NCBI GenBank assembly: GCA_019636735.1 | Contig: JAHBWY010000003.1 | Span: 310,001 to 374,000, forward strand | Direction of reading: 5' to 3' | Length of the DNA stretch: 64,000 bases | Origin: Phycisphaeraceae bacterium | Lineage (GTDB): Bacteria; Planctomycetota; Phycisphaerae; Phycisphaerales; SM1A02 | Shown: piece by piece, positions 40,654-50,026 of the stretch | Numbering within the stretch: the first letter of the stretch is position 1 | Layout of the letters: each line of letters opens with the position of its first letter | Translations under genes and position numbers: made by a program | Notes under the pieces: generated by a model | The model's input: the letters and a program-made list of their open reading frames with translations, nothing else | Databases searched by the model: none | What the model was told of the DNA's origin: nothing

Positions 40654-41433
40654 ATGAAGTGGCTCTGGCTCTGTTTCGGTCTGCTCATGGTCGGTGCCGT
40701 CATTGTCCTGTGGCAGGAGACGACACCGACGCGCGCCCTGTCACCAACTCCCGCGACATCGGCGCGCACGCTCGAACCGGTGCGGCCTTCAGCGCAGCCA
40801 CCGGCGGTGCGCCAGGCGAGCGTCGCCGCCGCGGTACCGGCAGCGGCGACCTCCGCGAATGTGACCGAGACCACTGGCGCAGTTCGCCCCGCATCGGGTG
40901 CGGCTGCCGAGACACCGTCGCGGCCCCTGCCCACCATCGAGCACGCCACGGTTGTTCCAAGCCGACTCGAGGTGCAACCCGATGGATCGATCATCGCGGA
41001 CAATCGCTTTCGCATCATGGGCAAGGGAACAGCGGCCGATCCCTACCGCGTGAGCTGGGAAGCGCTCGCGAGCGCGCAGGAGACCTACATCCCGCGCCTC
41101 TCCGAGGATCAGATTCCCGAGCGCATCGCCATGCTCGATGGGAAAGTCGTGTCGATCGAGGGCTATGTCACCTTCCCGCTGCTCCAGCGCGAGGCGAGCG
41201 AACTGATCGTCATGCTGAATCAGTGGGATGGCTGCTGCATCGGTCTGCCACCGACCCCCTACGACGCGATCGAGGTCAAGCTCGCCCAGCCCGTCACCAA
41301 CACACGGCGACATGCGGGCTTCACCTTCGGCAGTGTCACGGGGACCTTCAAGGTCGAGCCATTCCTTGTCGAGAATTGGCTGGTCGGCCTCTATGTCATG
41401 GAGGATGCGGTCTACGAGCCTGAAGGGCTCTGA
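40654..41433 (+). CDS. Membrane-anchored DUF3299-like protein
   Basis: A 259-residue protein with an N-terminal membrane segment (LWLCFGLLMVGAVIVLW), an Ala/Pro-rich linker (about 25-90), and a C-terminal domain. In it, DGKVVSIEGYVTFPL, LNQWDGCCIGLPPTPYDAIEV and FKVEPFLVENWLVGLYVME resemble the DUF3299 pattern (GCCIGLPP..Y close to the usual C.H.PPPPPN). The paired cysteines are a likely functional site. In some Proteobacteria a DUF3299 gene accompanies a LolD-like ATPase and FtsX-like permease linked to zinc supply; I recall this from Vibrio Zrg but cannot check it here. No ribosome-binding site is clear. Confidence 0.7.
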   Translation: MKWLWLCFGLLMVGAVIVLWQETTPTRALSPTPATSARTLEPVRPSAQPPAVRQASVAAAVPAAATSANVTETTGAVRPASGAAAETPSRPLPTIEHATVVPSRLEVQPDGSIIADNRFRIMGKGTAADPYRVSWEALASAQETYIPRLSEDQIPERIAMLDGKVVSIEGYVTFPLLQREASELIVMLNQWDGCCIGLPPTPYDAIEVKLAQPVTNTRRHAGFTFGSVTGTFKVEPFLVENWLVGLYVMEDAVYEPEGL

Positions 41434-41502
41434 TCGCGGTGAGGAGCGGTTTCTCCCGCTTGCCTGCAGCGAGCGCGGCGTGAGGCGGGTAGAACGCCGA
41501 AC

Positions 41503-44500
41503 ATGGTGTCCCTGCTCTCCGTTGCGCTGGTCGCTTTCGCCGTCCCGGCCGCCGTCGTTCCTCCCGCAACTTCTCCCCCTCCCTCGCCTGCGGAAGTCGA
41601 GCGCGAACTCAAGGCCATTGTCGACAGTTCCGGTGGCCGCGCCACACTCTCTTCGATCGGGCGCTCACTCGAAGGGCGAGAGCTTCATCTCCTGACGATC
41701 TCGCGGGACCCGGCGCTCGCTCTCGAACAGCCCTCGCTGCTGGTGGTGGCGGGACTCGACGGCACGCGCGGAGCCACGACCAGCGTCGCTCTTCGCATGG
41801 CCAAGCTGCTCGCCGACATGGCCGCCGTCGAGGCGAGTTCCGCCACGGACGCCGGCGAAGGCGGGCAAGCTGCCGCTATGAGTGGCGAGATCGATGGCGT
41901 CACCTTCCACTTCATTGTCAGCGCGAATCCCGACGCGGCCGTGCGCCAGGCGGCGCTTCCATCCGCGCGCGGAGCTCTGAACGCCAGACCCGTCGACGAG
42001 GATCGCGATGGGCGCATGAACGAGGATGGTCCCGTTGATCTCAACAGTGACGGCGTCATCACGATCATGCGACAACTTGATCCCAAGCCGGGGGTGGCCG
42101 TACCGACATTGATGGCGGATCCCGCCGACCCGCGTCTGCTCCGAGCGCCCAATCGCGCTCGCGGTGAAGTGGCCCGCTACGCGATCTGGGTCGAAGGCCT
42201 CGATCAGGATGGCGATGGTCGCATCGCCGAGGATGGCCCGGGAGGCGTCGATCCCGATCGCAACTTCCCCCACCGCTGGCAGGAATTCGAGCCGACGGCC
42301 GGGGTCGCGCCGCTGTCTGAGCCCGAATCATGGGCGCTCGCACAATTCGTGCTTGAACACCCCAGGATCTTCGCGATTCATGTCCTCGGTCGCCACGACA
42401 CCGTCGTGCAGCCCCCCGATGGTCGCGGCCGTGATGTCTCCGGTCGACTGCCGATCGTTCTTGAGGAAGCCGATGTTCCACTCTGGAACGAACTCGCGAA
42501 GCTCTATCGGGACACGACGGGTCAAAGTCGCGCGCAGGGTGCCGACATGGCCGGGAGCTTCGCGCTCTGGGCAATGGTGCATCGAGGCATTCCCACCTTT
42601 GCGACCACCATGTGGGGGCGCCCCGATCTTCCGGAGCGGGCTTCGCCGGAGCGTGGTGCAGGTGATGGCGCGGCTCCCGCAGCGACGGCGCCGCCCGAAA
42701 GTGAGATCGCAGCGCCCGCCACACCAACGCCGGGTGCCGCAGCGGCCGAAGCACCTCGCCCTGCAGCGCGACCTCGAGGCCGCAGCGCGCCACCAGCGCG
42801 AGCACCCGCGCGACCCGTCGAGCCCACCCCCGCCGGCGCCGTCGAAGCCGAGGGTGCCGACTGGCTCAAGTACAGCGACTCCCAGCGCGATGGCGCAGGA
42901 TTCGTCGAGTGGACGCCATTCGATCACCCGACACTCGGTCCCGTGGAGATTGGCGGATTCGTGCCGGGCTTCCGCGAGAATCCACCAGCCGACCAGTTCG
43001 ATGAGATCGCGTCGAAACAGCGCGACTGGCTCGTGCGCCTCGCCTCGATGAGGCCCCAGATCGAGGTGCGCGGTCCTGAGGTTCGGACGCTGGCCCCGAG
43101 GTTGATCCAGGTGGACCTCGGATTGAAGCAAGTAGGACGACTGCCACTCACGCTCACGCCCGGCAAGAGCGCCGGCATGGCGCGCGCGGTGGTCACGCGC
43201 CTGAGCACGCCCCTTGATCGCGTCAAGAGCGGTCGCCGCGTCGATGTCCGTCGCGGCTTCGATCCCGGCGAGTTCATCGAGGCGCAGTGGATCGTGGACA
43301 CCTCGAGTGGCGAACCCTTCGAAATCACCATCGCCCATCCCGTCTTCGGCGAATGGGTGTCAACGGTTCGCGATGGTGCGGCGAGCGCGCCTGCTCATCG
43401 CGCGGGGACCTTCCATGCCGAAGCGCCGATCGGCAACGAGTCGGGCGATCTCCTTGCGCCCCCCCTGCCGGACACCTCGGAGAGCCGTGCCCTCGCCGCA
43501 AAGCCGGACGGCACTCGACCGCCACTCCCTCGACCGGCGTGGAATCGGTACTACACCCAGGACGAAGTCGACGAGATGCTGCGCGCGTTCGCCGCGGCGC
43601 GGCCGGATCTTGCGCGACTTGAGAGCCTCGGAGACAGCGTGGAGGGGCGCCCCGTCTGGCTTCTCACGGTCACCAACTTCGCCACCGGTGAAGCGGAGAC
43701 GAAGCCAGCGATGTATGTCGACGGCTCGATTCATGCGAATGAGATCCAGGCGACGGAAACCGTGCTCTACTCGATCTGGTACCTGCTTGAGAACTACGGG
43801 CGGCTCGCCCCAATCACTGACTTTCTCGATCGCGGCGCCTTCTACTTCGTGCCCGTAGTCGCTCCCGACAGTCGCGCGGCGTGGTTCCGCGATCCCAACA
43901 CGCCGCACAGCCATCGCACGGGGCGTCAACCGACCGATGATGACGGCGACGGGCTCGTCGACGAAGACGGCCCGGTCGATCTCGATGGAGATGGCTCCAT
44001 CGGCCAGATGTGGCGGCGCGATCCATTCGGAACGCATCGACGCAACCCGCGCGATCCGCGCATTCTCGAGCCGGTGCCGACGGAGCCCCGCGCCGACGGA
44101 ACCCGCGAGTACGGCGATTGGAGCTTCGCCGGCCCCGAGGGCATCGATCAGGATGGCGACGGCCGCATCGGCGAGGACCCGCCCGGGGTCTACGACATGA
44201 ATCGCAACTTCCCGAGCGACTGGCAGCCGAGCGGCGTGCAGTCGGGCGCCGGGCCGTGGCCACTCTTCTATCCCGAGACCCGCGCCATCGGGCGCTTGCT
44301 CATTTCGCGATCGAATATCGCGGCGGGTCAGGCGTTCCACAACATGGGGGGAATGATTCTCCGCGGACCAGGCGCCCCCTATCGCGAGGGCGAGTATCCG
44401 CGGCGCGACCTTGCGGTCTATGACGCAATCAGCAGCGCGGGGGCGGAAATGCTCCCCTTCTATCGCCCGCTGGTGATTCACTCGGGGCTCTACACGGTGC

Positions 44501-45210
44501 ATGGCGGCCTGGTGAACTGGATCGCCGAGGGGCTCGGCATCGTCTCGTTCACGAACGAACTCTGGACCACCAAGCGCATTCTTCAGACGGGGCAGGATCC
44601 AACCCCCGAGCAGATGCGGCGCTGGCGCGATCGCATGCTCTTCGGCGAGACCTTCACCGACTGGACGGAGATGGACCATCCTGACCTCGGTCGCGTGCTC
44701 GTCGGCGGTGGAGACAAGTACTCCTCACGGATCCCGCCGGGATTCATGCTGGAAGAGGAGTGCCATCGCAACTTCGCCTTCGTCTTCTTCCATGCCGAGC
44801 AGATGCCGCTGCTGCGCTGGGAGTCGATGGAGTCGAAGTCTCTCGGAGGGGATCTCTGGGAGGTCACTGTGGCCGTGGCGAACGATCGCCTGATCCCGAC
44901 TCGCACCGCGCGAGCTGCGGAGAAGAGCATCGGACGGCCAGATCTCCTCGTTGTTGACGGCGGCCCCGGTGTCGAGGTGATCGCCTCGGGACTTGTGCAG
45001 GGGCGCGAACAGCGCACCTTCACACCGCAGCCACAAGAGCCAGCGCGCCTCATGGTCAACGACGGTGTGCCGAGCCACGGAAGCACGCTCATGCGTCTGA
45101 TCGTCAAGGGCCCCGCCGGCGCCCCGCTCAAGCTCAACTACCAGGCGGAGAAGGCGCGGGACCTCGAAGGCTCGCTGGTGCTCGGTGCTGAACCGACGCG
45201 GACCCCGTGA
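41503..45210 (+). CDS. Tandem M14 zinc carboxypeptidase-like exported protein, first copy degenerate
   Basis: A 1235-residue exported protein with a signal peptide (LLSVALVAFAVPAAV) and two M14 peptidase-like domains. Domain 2 (about 680-1110) keeps the zinc motif HANE (H744, E747), the DMNRNFPSDW arginine motif and a third histidine in AFHNMGG. In domain 1 (about 30-420) the HxxE position reads LDGT, so His and Glu are lost, while the later DRNFPHRW remains. Both copies carry inserts with EF-hand-like acidic loops (DEDRDGRMNEDG, DQDGDGRI, DDDGDGLVDEDG). An Ala/Pro linker lies at about 385-445, and the last 150 residues form a beta-rich tail. The protein probably trims peptides outside the cell. 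Confidence 0.88.
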   Translation: MVSLLSVALVAFAVPAAVVPPATSPPPSPAEVERELKAIVDSSGGRATLSSIGRSLEGRELHLLTISRDPALALEQPSLLVVAGLDGTRGATTSVALRMAKLLADMAAVEASSATDAGEGGQAAAMSGEIDGVTFHFIVSANPDAAVRQAALPSARGALNARPVDEDRDGRMNEDGPVDLNSDGVITIMRQLDPKPGVAVPTLMADPADPRLLRAPNRARGEVARYAIWVEGLDQDGDGRIAEDGPGGVDPDRNFPHRWQEFEPTAGVAPLSEPESWALAQFVLEHPRIFAIHVLGRHDTVVQPPDGRGRDVSGRLPIVLEEADVPLWNELAKLYRDTTGQSRAQGADMAGSFALWAMVHRGIPTFATTMWGRPDLPERASPERGAGDGAAPAATAPPESEIAAPATPTPGAAAAEAPRPAARPRGRSAPPARAPARPVEPTPAGAVEAEGADWLKYSDSQRDGAGFVEWTPFDHPTLGPVEIGGFVPGFRENPPADQFDEIASKQRDWLVRLASMRPQIEVRGPEVRTLAPRLIQVDLGLKQVGRLPLTLTPGKSAGMARAVVTRLSTPLDRVKSGRRVDVRRGFDPGEFIEAQWIVDTSSGEPFEITIAHPVFGEWVSTVRDGAASAPAHRAGTFHAEAPIGNESGDLLAPPLPDTSESRALAAKPDGTRPPLPRPAWNRYYTQDEVDEMLRAFAAARPDLARLESLGDSVEGRPVWLLTVTNFATGEAETKPAMYVDGSIHANEIQATETVLYSIWYLLENYGRLAPITDFLDRGAFYFVPVVAPDSRAAWFRDPNTPHSHRTGRQPTDDDGDGLVDEDGPVDLDGDGSIGQMWRRDPFGTHRRNPRDPRILEPVPTEPRADGTREYGDWSFAGPEGIDQDGDGRIGEDPPGVYDMNRNFPSDWQPSGVQSGAGPWPLFYPETRAIGRLLISRSNIAAGQAFHNMGGMILRGPGAPYREGEYPRRDLAVYDAISSAGAEMLPFYRPLVIHSGLYTVHGGLVNWIAEGLGIVSFTNELWTTKRILQTGQDPTPEQMRRWRDRMLFGETFTDWTEMDHPDLGRVLVGGGDKYSSRIPPGFMLEEECHRNFAFVFFHAEQMPLLRWESMESKSLGGDLWEVTVAVANDRLIPTRTARAAEKSIGRPDLLVVDGGPGVEVIASGLVQGREQRTFTPQPQEPARLMVNDGVPSHGSTLMRLIVKGPAGAPLKLNYQAEKARDLEGSLVLGAEPTRTP

Positions 45211-45238
45211 TGCGACGGTGCCGAACGACGAAGCCGCG

Positions 45239-46573
45239 ATGAGCCCTGAGCGTGCCGACCTGGTCGTGGTGGGCGCTGGCGCCGCGGGACTCTTCGCGTC
45301 GATCTGGGCCGGGCGAAGCGAACCGGGGAAGCGGATCGTCGCGTTCGACGGCGCGAAGCGCCTCGGCGCCAAGATTCTCGTTGCAGGCGGCGGCCGTTGC
45401 AATGTGACGCATCACGCCGTCTCCGAACGAGACTTCAACGGCTCAACGCCCGCGTCGATTCGTCGAATCCTCTCGAAGTTCGGAGTGGACGCGACGGTCA
45501 CCTTCTTTCGAGCGCTCGGCGTCGAGCTCAAGCGTGAGGAGACGGGCAAGCTCTTTCCCGTGACTGATGACGCCCACACCGTGCTGAACGCCCTGCTGGG
45601 AGAGGCCCGAAGGGTCGGCGTCGAGCTGCGGCATCCTTCGCGAGTGCGAAGCGTGCGTCGTCTCAGAGTCCTCGCCGAAGCGGGCGCGACGGATCGGGCC
45701 AGCGTTTGCGGGGAGCGTGTTGACTCCATTCGACCCGGCGCTTTGAAGCTGGAGTTCCTGATCGACCACGATGGCGGACAGTTGATCGCGCCGCGCGTCA
45801 TCCTCGCGACGGGCGGGCGCGCCCTGCCCAAGAGCGGTTCCGATGGCTTTGGATTCGAACTCGCCCGGGCGCTCGGACACTCGATCACTCCGCGAATCAC
45901 CGCCGCGCTCGTGCCGCTCAAGGTGGCTGACGGGCATTGGGTTCGCAGCATTCCCGGGGTTTCGAGCGATGCGGAGATCGTCGTGCGCGATCGGCCCGGG
46001 GGCCCTATTGTCGGACGATTCGCCGGGAGCGTGCTCTGCACGCACTTCGGTCTCTCGGGCCCCGCCATTCTCGATGCGAGTCGCCATCTCCTGCACACCG
46101 ATGGCGGAACCCTCTCGGTGCGATGGATCCCGAGTGTTCCAGAAGAGCGCATGGAAGCGTGGCTGCTCGAAGGCGCGCGGGAGACTCTCCTCAGCCGCCT
46201 TCGACGCCACCTCCCGGAGCGGCTCGCGCGAACGCTCCTCCTCGTCGCCGGAATTGATCCCGCCACCTCGGCTCATCAGATCCCCCGCGCGATGCGAGCG
46301 AAACTCGCGGGCGAACTGGGAGCGGCACCGATTCCGATCGTTGGTGACCGAGGTGATACCTTCGCCGAGGCAACGGCTGGTGGCGTGCCTCTCCGTGAGG
46401 TCCACCTCGAAACCCTCGAGAGCCGTTTCACCCCGGGACTTCACTTCTGTGGCGAACTGCTCGATGTCGATGGACGCATCGGCGGCTTCAATTTCCAGTG
46501 GGCTTGGGCCAGTGGATTTGTCGCGGGTTGCGCCGCCATCAAACTCCTGCGGGACCTCTGCCCGATAGAGTGA
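45239..46573 (+). CDS. HI0933/YhiN-type flavoprotein (NAD(P)/FAD-dependent oxidoreductase)
   Basis: A 444-residue flavoprotein of the HI0933 family (BaiN-like in some gut bacteria; most members have unknown substrates). It has DLVVVGAGAAGLFASIWAGR, the family motif AKRLGAKILVAGGGRCNVTH, RVILATGGRALPKSGSDGFGF, and the C-terminal TFAEATAGGVPLREV with CGELLDVDGRIGGFNFQWAWASGF. All conserved blocks are intact. The ATG at 45239 is chosen by the family start; GTG 45218 is a possible earlier start. It overlaps the next gene's possible GTG start at 46570 by 4 nt (GTGA). Confidence 0.92.
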   Translation: MSPERADLVVVGAGAAGLFASIWAGRSEPGKRIVAFDGAKRLGAKILVAGGGRCNVTHHAVSERDFNGSTPASIRRILSKFGVDATVTFFRALGVELKREETGKLFPVTDDAHTVLNALLGEARRVGVELRHPSRVRSVRRLRVLAEAGATDRASVCGERVDSIRPGALKLEFLIDHDGGQLIAPRVILATGGRALPKSGSDGFGFELARALGHSITPRITAALVPLKVADGHWVRSIPGVSSDAEIVVRDRPGGPIVGRFAGSVLCTHFGLSGPAILDASRHLLHTDGGTLSVRWIPSVPEERMEAWLLEGARETLLSRLRRHLPERLARTLLLVAGIDPATSAHQIPRAMRAKLAGELGAAPIPIVGDRGDTFAEATAGGVPLREVHLETLESRFTPGLHFCGELLDVDGRIGGFNFQWAWASGFVAGCAAIKLLRDLCPIE

Positions 46574-46581
46574 TCAACACC

Positions 46582-48174
46582 ATGCGAACCGCATCGCTCC
46601 CACTCCGTATCGTCGGATCGGGCCTTCTCGCACTGGCTTGGCTCGCCCCCTCCGCCGACGCGATGCCGCAATCGAGCGGAGGCGCATCGACGCCAGCTCG
46701 CCCTGCGGCGCGCCCGACGGCGCCAGCCCAGGCTCGCCCCGCGGCGGAGACGGGCGACCTCGCCCTTGAAGTCCGCCGCCTGATCGAGGCGACCGCACTC
46801 CGTCGAGCGAAGTTCGCCGTGAGCATCCGTGATGCAGGCGGCCGCGAGATCGTCTCGATCCAAGGCGATGAACCGATGCTGCCGGCGAGCAACATGAAGC
46901 TCGTGACGACCGGCGTCGCACTGCGCACATTGGGGCCCGACTTCTCCTTCCGCACGCGACTGCTCCACGATCGAGACCGTCTGACCGTGGTGGGCGACGG
47001 CGACCCGGCGTTCGGCGACCCCGAGCTCCTCGCAACACTGGTTTCAACCGACGCCCAGGGGCGCGAAGTGCGCGGACTGACCGTCGAGTCGCTCCTCGCA
47101 CGCTGGGTCGATGCCGTCGTTGCCGCCGGCATCCGGCGTGTGGGCGAACTGGTCGTCGACGATCGCATCTTCGAGCGCGAGTTCGTCCACCCGATGTGGC
47201 CACGCGACCAGCTCAACGAGCGCTACTGCGCCGAGGTCGCCGGGCTCAACTTTCATCTCAACCGACTGCATCTCTTTCCGCGGCCGGTCCCGGGAGGGCA
47301 GCCCGACCTCTCGCGCGTCGAACCCGCGGTGCCCTTCCTCCAGATCAGGAATCGCGCGACTTCCAAGAGCGGTAGGAACGACTCCAACTCGCTCTGGATT
47401 TCACGCAGCCCCGGGCGCAATGACCTCACGCTGAATGGCAACTTGAAGGAACCGCAGGTCGCTCCGATCCCCGCGGTCGTCCACGACATGCCGTCGCTCT
47501 TCGGCGAGATCCTCGCCGATCGGCTTCGTCGCGCAGGGGTCGAAGTGGAGCGAGTCCGACTCGCCGAGACCTCCGAGGCGCCCCCTCGCGGCACGCCCAT
47601 CGGACCAGTGTTCCGCACGCCGATCGCCTCAGTCATCGAGCGGGCGAACACCGACAGTGACAACCTGCACGCGGAGTCGCTGCTGAAGCGCAGTGCGGCG
47701 CACGCCACGGGAGCGCCGGGCTCCTGGGGATCGGGCGCTGAACTCTTCCAGGCGACGCTGATTTCCACGCTCGGCCGGGATGGCGAACCCTTCGTCGTCT
47801 CCGATGGATCGGGGCTCTCGCGCGGCAATCGCGTGACGGCCCGCGGCCTGAGCCGATGGATCGAGACCTTCGTCCGTGACTCCTCGGTGCGCGACGCCTT
47901 CATGGAGAGCCTCGCGGTCGGGGGGCAGAGCGGCACCGTGCGTCGCCGCTTTCGCGATCTCGATCCAGCCAAGGCGATGGTGCGCTGCAAGACCGGCTAC
48001 ATCGCCGGCGTGAGCACGCTGTCAGGCGTCGTGCAGGCGGGCGGGCAGGAGTGGACCTTCAGCATTCTCGGCAACGATCTCACCGAGGCCAATGCCGTGG
48101 GCAAGGCGCGGCAGCTTCAGGAACAGATCGTCCGTGCCATCGCGCGACGCATGGACCGGGGCTCGGTCAACTGA
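46582..48174 (+). CDS. dacB: D-alanyl-D-alanine carboxypeptidase/endopeptidase, PBP4 class (S13)
   Basis: Trims or cleaves peptidoglycan cross-links in the periplasm. The 530 residues start with a signal peptide (IVGSGLLALAWLAPSADA), then an Ala/Pro spacer, then the S13 domain. The catalytic serine and lysine are in PASNMK (S103, K106), the SxN motif is SDN (S359), and KTG is at K470 in CKTGYIAGVSTLSG. The long insert between SxxK and SxN is a mark of PBP4. ATG 46582 is chosen for the signal peptide; a GTG at 46570 overlaps the previous stop (GTGA) and would add four residues. The presence of PBP4 fits a peptidoglycan-containing planctomycete. Confidence 0.95.
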   Translation: MRTASLPLRIVGSGLLALAWLAPSADAMPQSSGGASTPARPAARPTAPAQARPAAETGDLALEVRRLIEATALRRAKFAVSIRDAGGREIVSIQGDEPMLPASNMKLVTTGVALRTLGPDFSFRTRLLHDRDRLTVVGDGDPAFGDPELLATLVSTDAQGREVRGLTVESLLARWVDAVVAAGIRRVGELVVDDRIFEREFVHPMWPRDQLNERYCAEVAGLNFHLNRLHLFPRPVPGGQPDLSRVEPAVPFLQIRNRATSKSGRNDSNSLWISRSPGRNDLTLNGNLKEPQVAPIPAVVHDMPSLFGEILADRLRRAGVEVERVRLAETSEAPPRGTPIGPVFRTPIASVIERANTDSDNLHAESLLKRSAAHATGAPGSWGSGAELFQATLISTLGRDGEPFVVSDGSGLSRGNRVTARGLSRWIETFVRDSSVRDAFMESLAVGGQSGTVRRRFRDLDPAKAMVRCKTGYIAGVSTLSGVVQAGGQEWTFSILGNDLTEANAVGKARQLQEQIVRAIARRMDRGSVN

Positions 48175-48190
48175 TCACGCGGCTGGCGCC

Positions 48191-48961
48191 TCACGCATCA
48201 ACGAGTTCGAGTTGGAGCGCGTCACTCGGTCGAGGTTGCTCAACCCTGATGCGTTGATTGCGTACCAGTTCAAGAAGCGCCAGAAAGAGACCGATCATCT
48301 CGCTGCGACGGCGTCCGCGGAAGAGTTCGACGATGGTCGTTCGCTTCCCCGGCAATCGCGTGAGCTGATCTTCGAGATCCGCCGCATAGAGCGAGATGGG
48401 CGTGTCGTCGTACTCGACGCGATGTTCGCCCAGACGCGTGAAGTCGACCGCGGCAATGATGCGTTCATAGGCCTTGAGCAGGTCGAGCACATGGGCGTCT
48501 TCGACATCGATTGGCGGATCTTCGTCGGGCGAGAGCCCCGGGAGCGCTCCACCGCTCGCCTCGGCGCGCGCCAGGTGATCCTGTCGAAGGCGATCGAGAT
48601 CCTCCGCCGCGCCGCGATACTTCTGATACTCGATGAGTTGCCGCACGAGCTCGGTGCGAGGGTCCTCCGACTCCGGCGCGTCGAGCCCAGTCTCGTCCGC
48701 CGAGCCATCGCCACTCACTCCCCGCGGTGAGAGCGTGCGACTCTTGATCTCGACGAGCGTCGCTGCCATCACCAGGAACTCCCCCGCGAGGTCGACATCG
48801 ACCTCGTCGATCTCCTTCAGGAAGGCGAGATACTGCTCCGTGAGCGTGTGAATGGGAATGTCGTTGATGTCGACTTCGTGCCGTCGCACGAGAAAGAGCA
48901 GCAGATCGAGCGGCCCTTCGAAGGAGGCGAGCCGGACGCGGTAGTCGTCCTGGAGCGGCAT
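48191..48961 (-). CDS. scpA: Segregation and condensation protein A
   Basis: The kleisin that links the two heads of the SMC dimer in chromosome organisation. The 256 residues have the N-terminal motif ASFEGPLDLLLFLVRRHEVD, then INDIPIHTLTEQYL and GEFLVMAATLVEIKSRTLSP. The C-terminal winged-helix has IVELFRGRRRSEMIGLFLALLELVRNQRIRVEQ. All parts are intact. The start is ATG 48961 (MPLQDDYRV); an in-frame earlier start at 49003 would overlap the kdsD start. No scpB or smc gene is near in this window. Confidence 0.95.
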   Translation of the reverse strand: MPLQDDYRVRLASFEGPLDLLLFLVRRHEVDINDIPIHTLTEQYLAFLKEIDEVDVDLAGEFLVMAATLVEIKSRTLSPRGVSGDGSADETGLDAPESEDPRTELVRQLIEYQKYRGAAEDLDRLRQDHLARAEASGGALPGLSPDEDPPIDVEDAHVLDLLKAYERIIAAVDFTRLGEHRVEYDDTPISLYAADLEDQLTRLPGKRTTIVELFRGRRRSEMIGLFLALLELVRNQRIRVEQPRPSDALQLELVDA

Positions 48962-49001
48962 GGATGAGAGGGTAACACGCCCCACGGGTAAACTTCTCTC
49001 C

Positions 49002-50009
49002 ATGCACGACGGGTCTGCGACCGATCACGAGACGACCTTCATCCAGGAAGCGCTTGAGGCCGAGGCGGAGGCGATCCGCCGGATCGCAGCCGGCGTCGCG
49101 GCCGATGCGCGGAACTGGGATGCCGCCGTCGCCCTGCTTGAGTCCTGCCGCGGCCATGTCGTCGTCTCCGGAATGGGCAAGAGCGGCCTGATCGGGCTGA
49201 AGATTTCGGCGACCCTCGCGTCACTTGGGGCGCCCTCGCACTTCATTCACCCCGCCGAGGCGGTCCATGGCGATCTTGGACGAATCCGGCCGGACGATGT
49301 GGCCCTGCTCGTCTCCTACAGCGGTGAGACGGATGAGGTCGTCAACCTCGCCCTCCTGCTCCGCGCCGACTCGATTCCCATTCTGGCGATCACAGGACGG
49401 CCGCGCAGCGCGCTGGCGCGACATGCCACGGTTCATCTCTCGCTCGGAGAAGTGGAGGAGGCGTGCCCTCACAACCTCGCCCCGACCGCGACGACCACCG
49501 CCATGGTTGCCGTCGGCGATACGCTCGCCCTGGCTCTCGCGCGGCGGCGCAACTTCGCGGCCGATGACTTCCACCGTCGCCATCCCGGCGGCATGCTCGG
49601 CGTGGGTCTTCGCCCCATCACCGAGGCGCTGCGCTTTCGAGTCGGCCAGAATCTCGCCGTTGTCAGGGACGATCTTTCAGTTCGGAGTGCTCTCGCAGCC
49701 GCAGGCGAGGGGCGTCGTGCGGGTGCCGTGGTGCTCGTGGATGTCCATGGACGGCTCTCCGGAATCCTCACCGACGGCGATCTCCGTCGGCTCATCAATC
49801 GCCATGGAAACGCCGTGCTCGACATCACGATTCACGAGGTCATGACGGCGCGCCCGCGCTCGCTCGGTGTCGAGGCGCAGGTCCGCGACGCGGTCCGAAT
49901 GGTGCAGGAGTGCCGCGTGGACGAGATCCCCGTCGTCGATGGCGAGGGCCGGCCCGTGGGCCTCGTCGATGTCCAGGACCTCATCGCCATGAAGGTGGTC
50001 CGCGAGTAG
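49002..50009 (+). CDS. kdsD: Arabinose-5-phosphate isomerase with CBS pair (KdsD/KpsF)
   Basis: Converts ribulose 5-phosphate to arabinose 5-phosphate, the first step to KDO for lipopolysaccharide. The 335 residues hold a SIS domain (about 30-180) with VVVSGMGKSGLIGLKI, VSYSGETDEV and ACPHNLAPTATTTAMVAVGD, then the family linker DFHRRHPGG, and two CBS domains (about 205-330). All catalytic positions I know are there, including HPGG. It is oriented away from scpA with a 40-nt spacer that contains GGGTAA twice, at about 48972 and 48988. A KDO pathway gene implies a Gram-negative type outer membrane. Confidence 0.95.
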   Translation: MHDGSATDHETTFIQEALEAEAEAIRRIAAGVAADARNWDAAVALLESCRGHVVVSGMGKSGLIGLKISATLASLGAPSHFIHPAEAVHGDLGRIRPDDVALLVSYSGETDEVVNLALLLRADSIPILAITGRPRSALARHATVHLSLGEVEEACPHNLAPTATTTAMVAVGDTLALALARRRNFAADDFHRRHPGGMLGVGLRPITEALRFRVGQNLAVVRDDLSVRSALAAAGEGRRAGAVVLVDVHGRLSGILTDGDLRRLINRHGNAVLDITIHEVMTARPRSLGVEAQVRDAVRMVQECRVDEIPVVDGEGRPVGLVDVQDLIAMKVVRE

Positions 50010-50026
50010 CATGCCGGAAACTCCCC

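Noticed and set aside
41999..42255. EF-hand-like loops of the M14 protein as dockerin domains
   Set aside because: They lie inside the peptidase fold, lack the LLGNW-type helix of dockerins, and are repeated in both peptidase copies.
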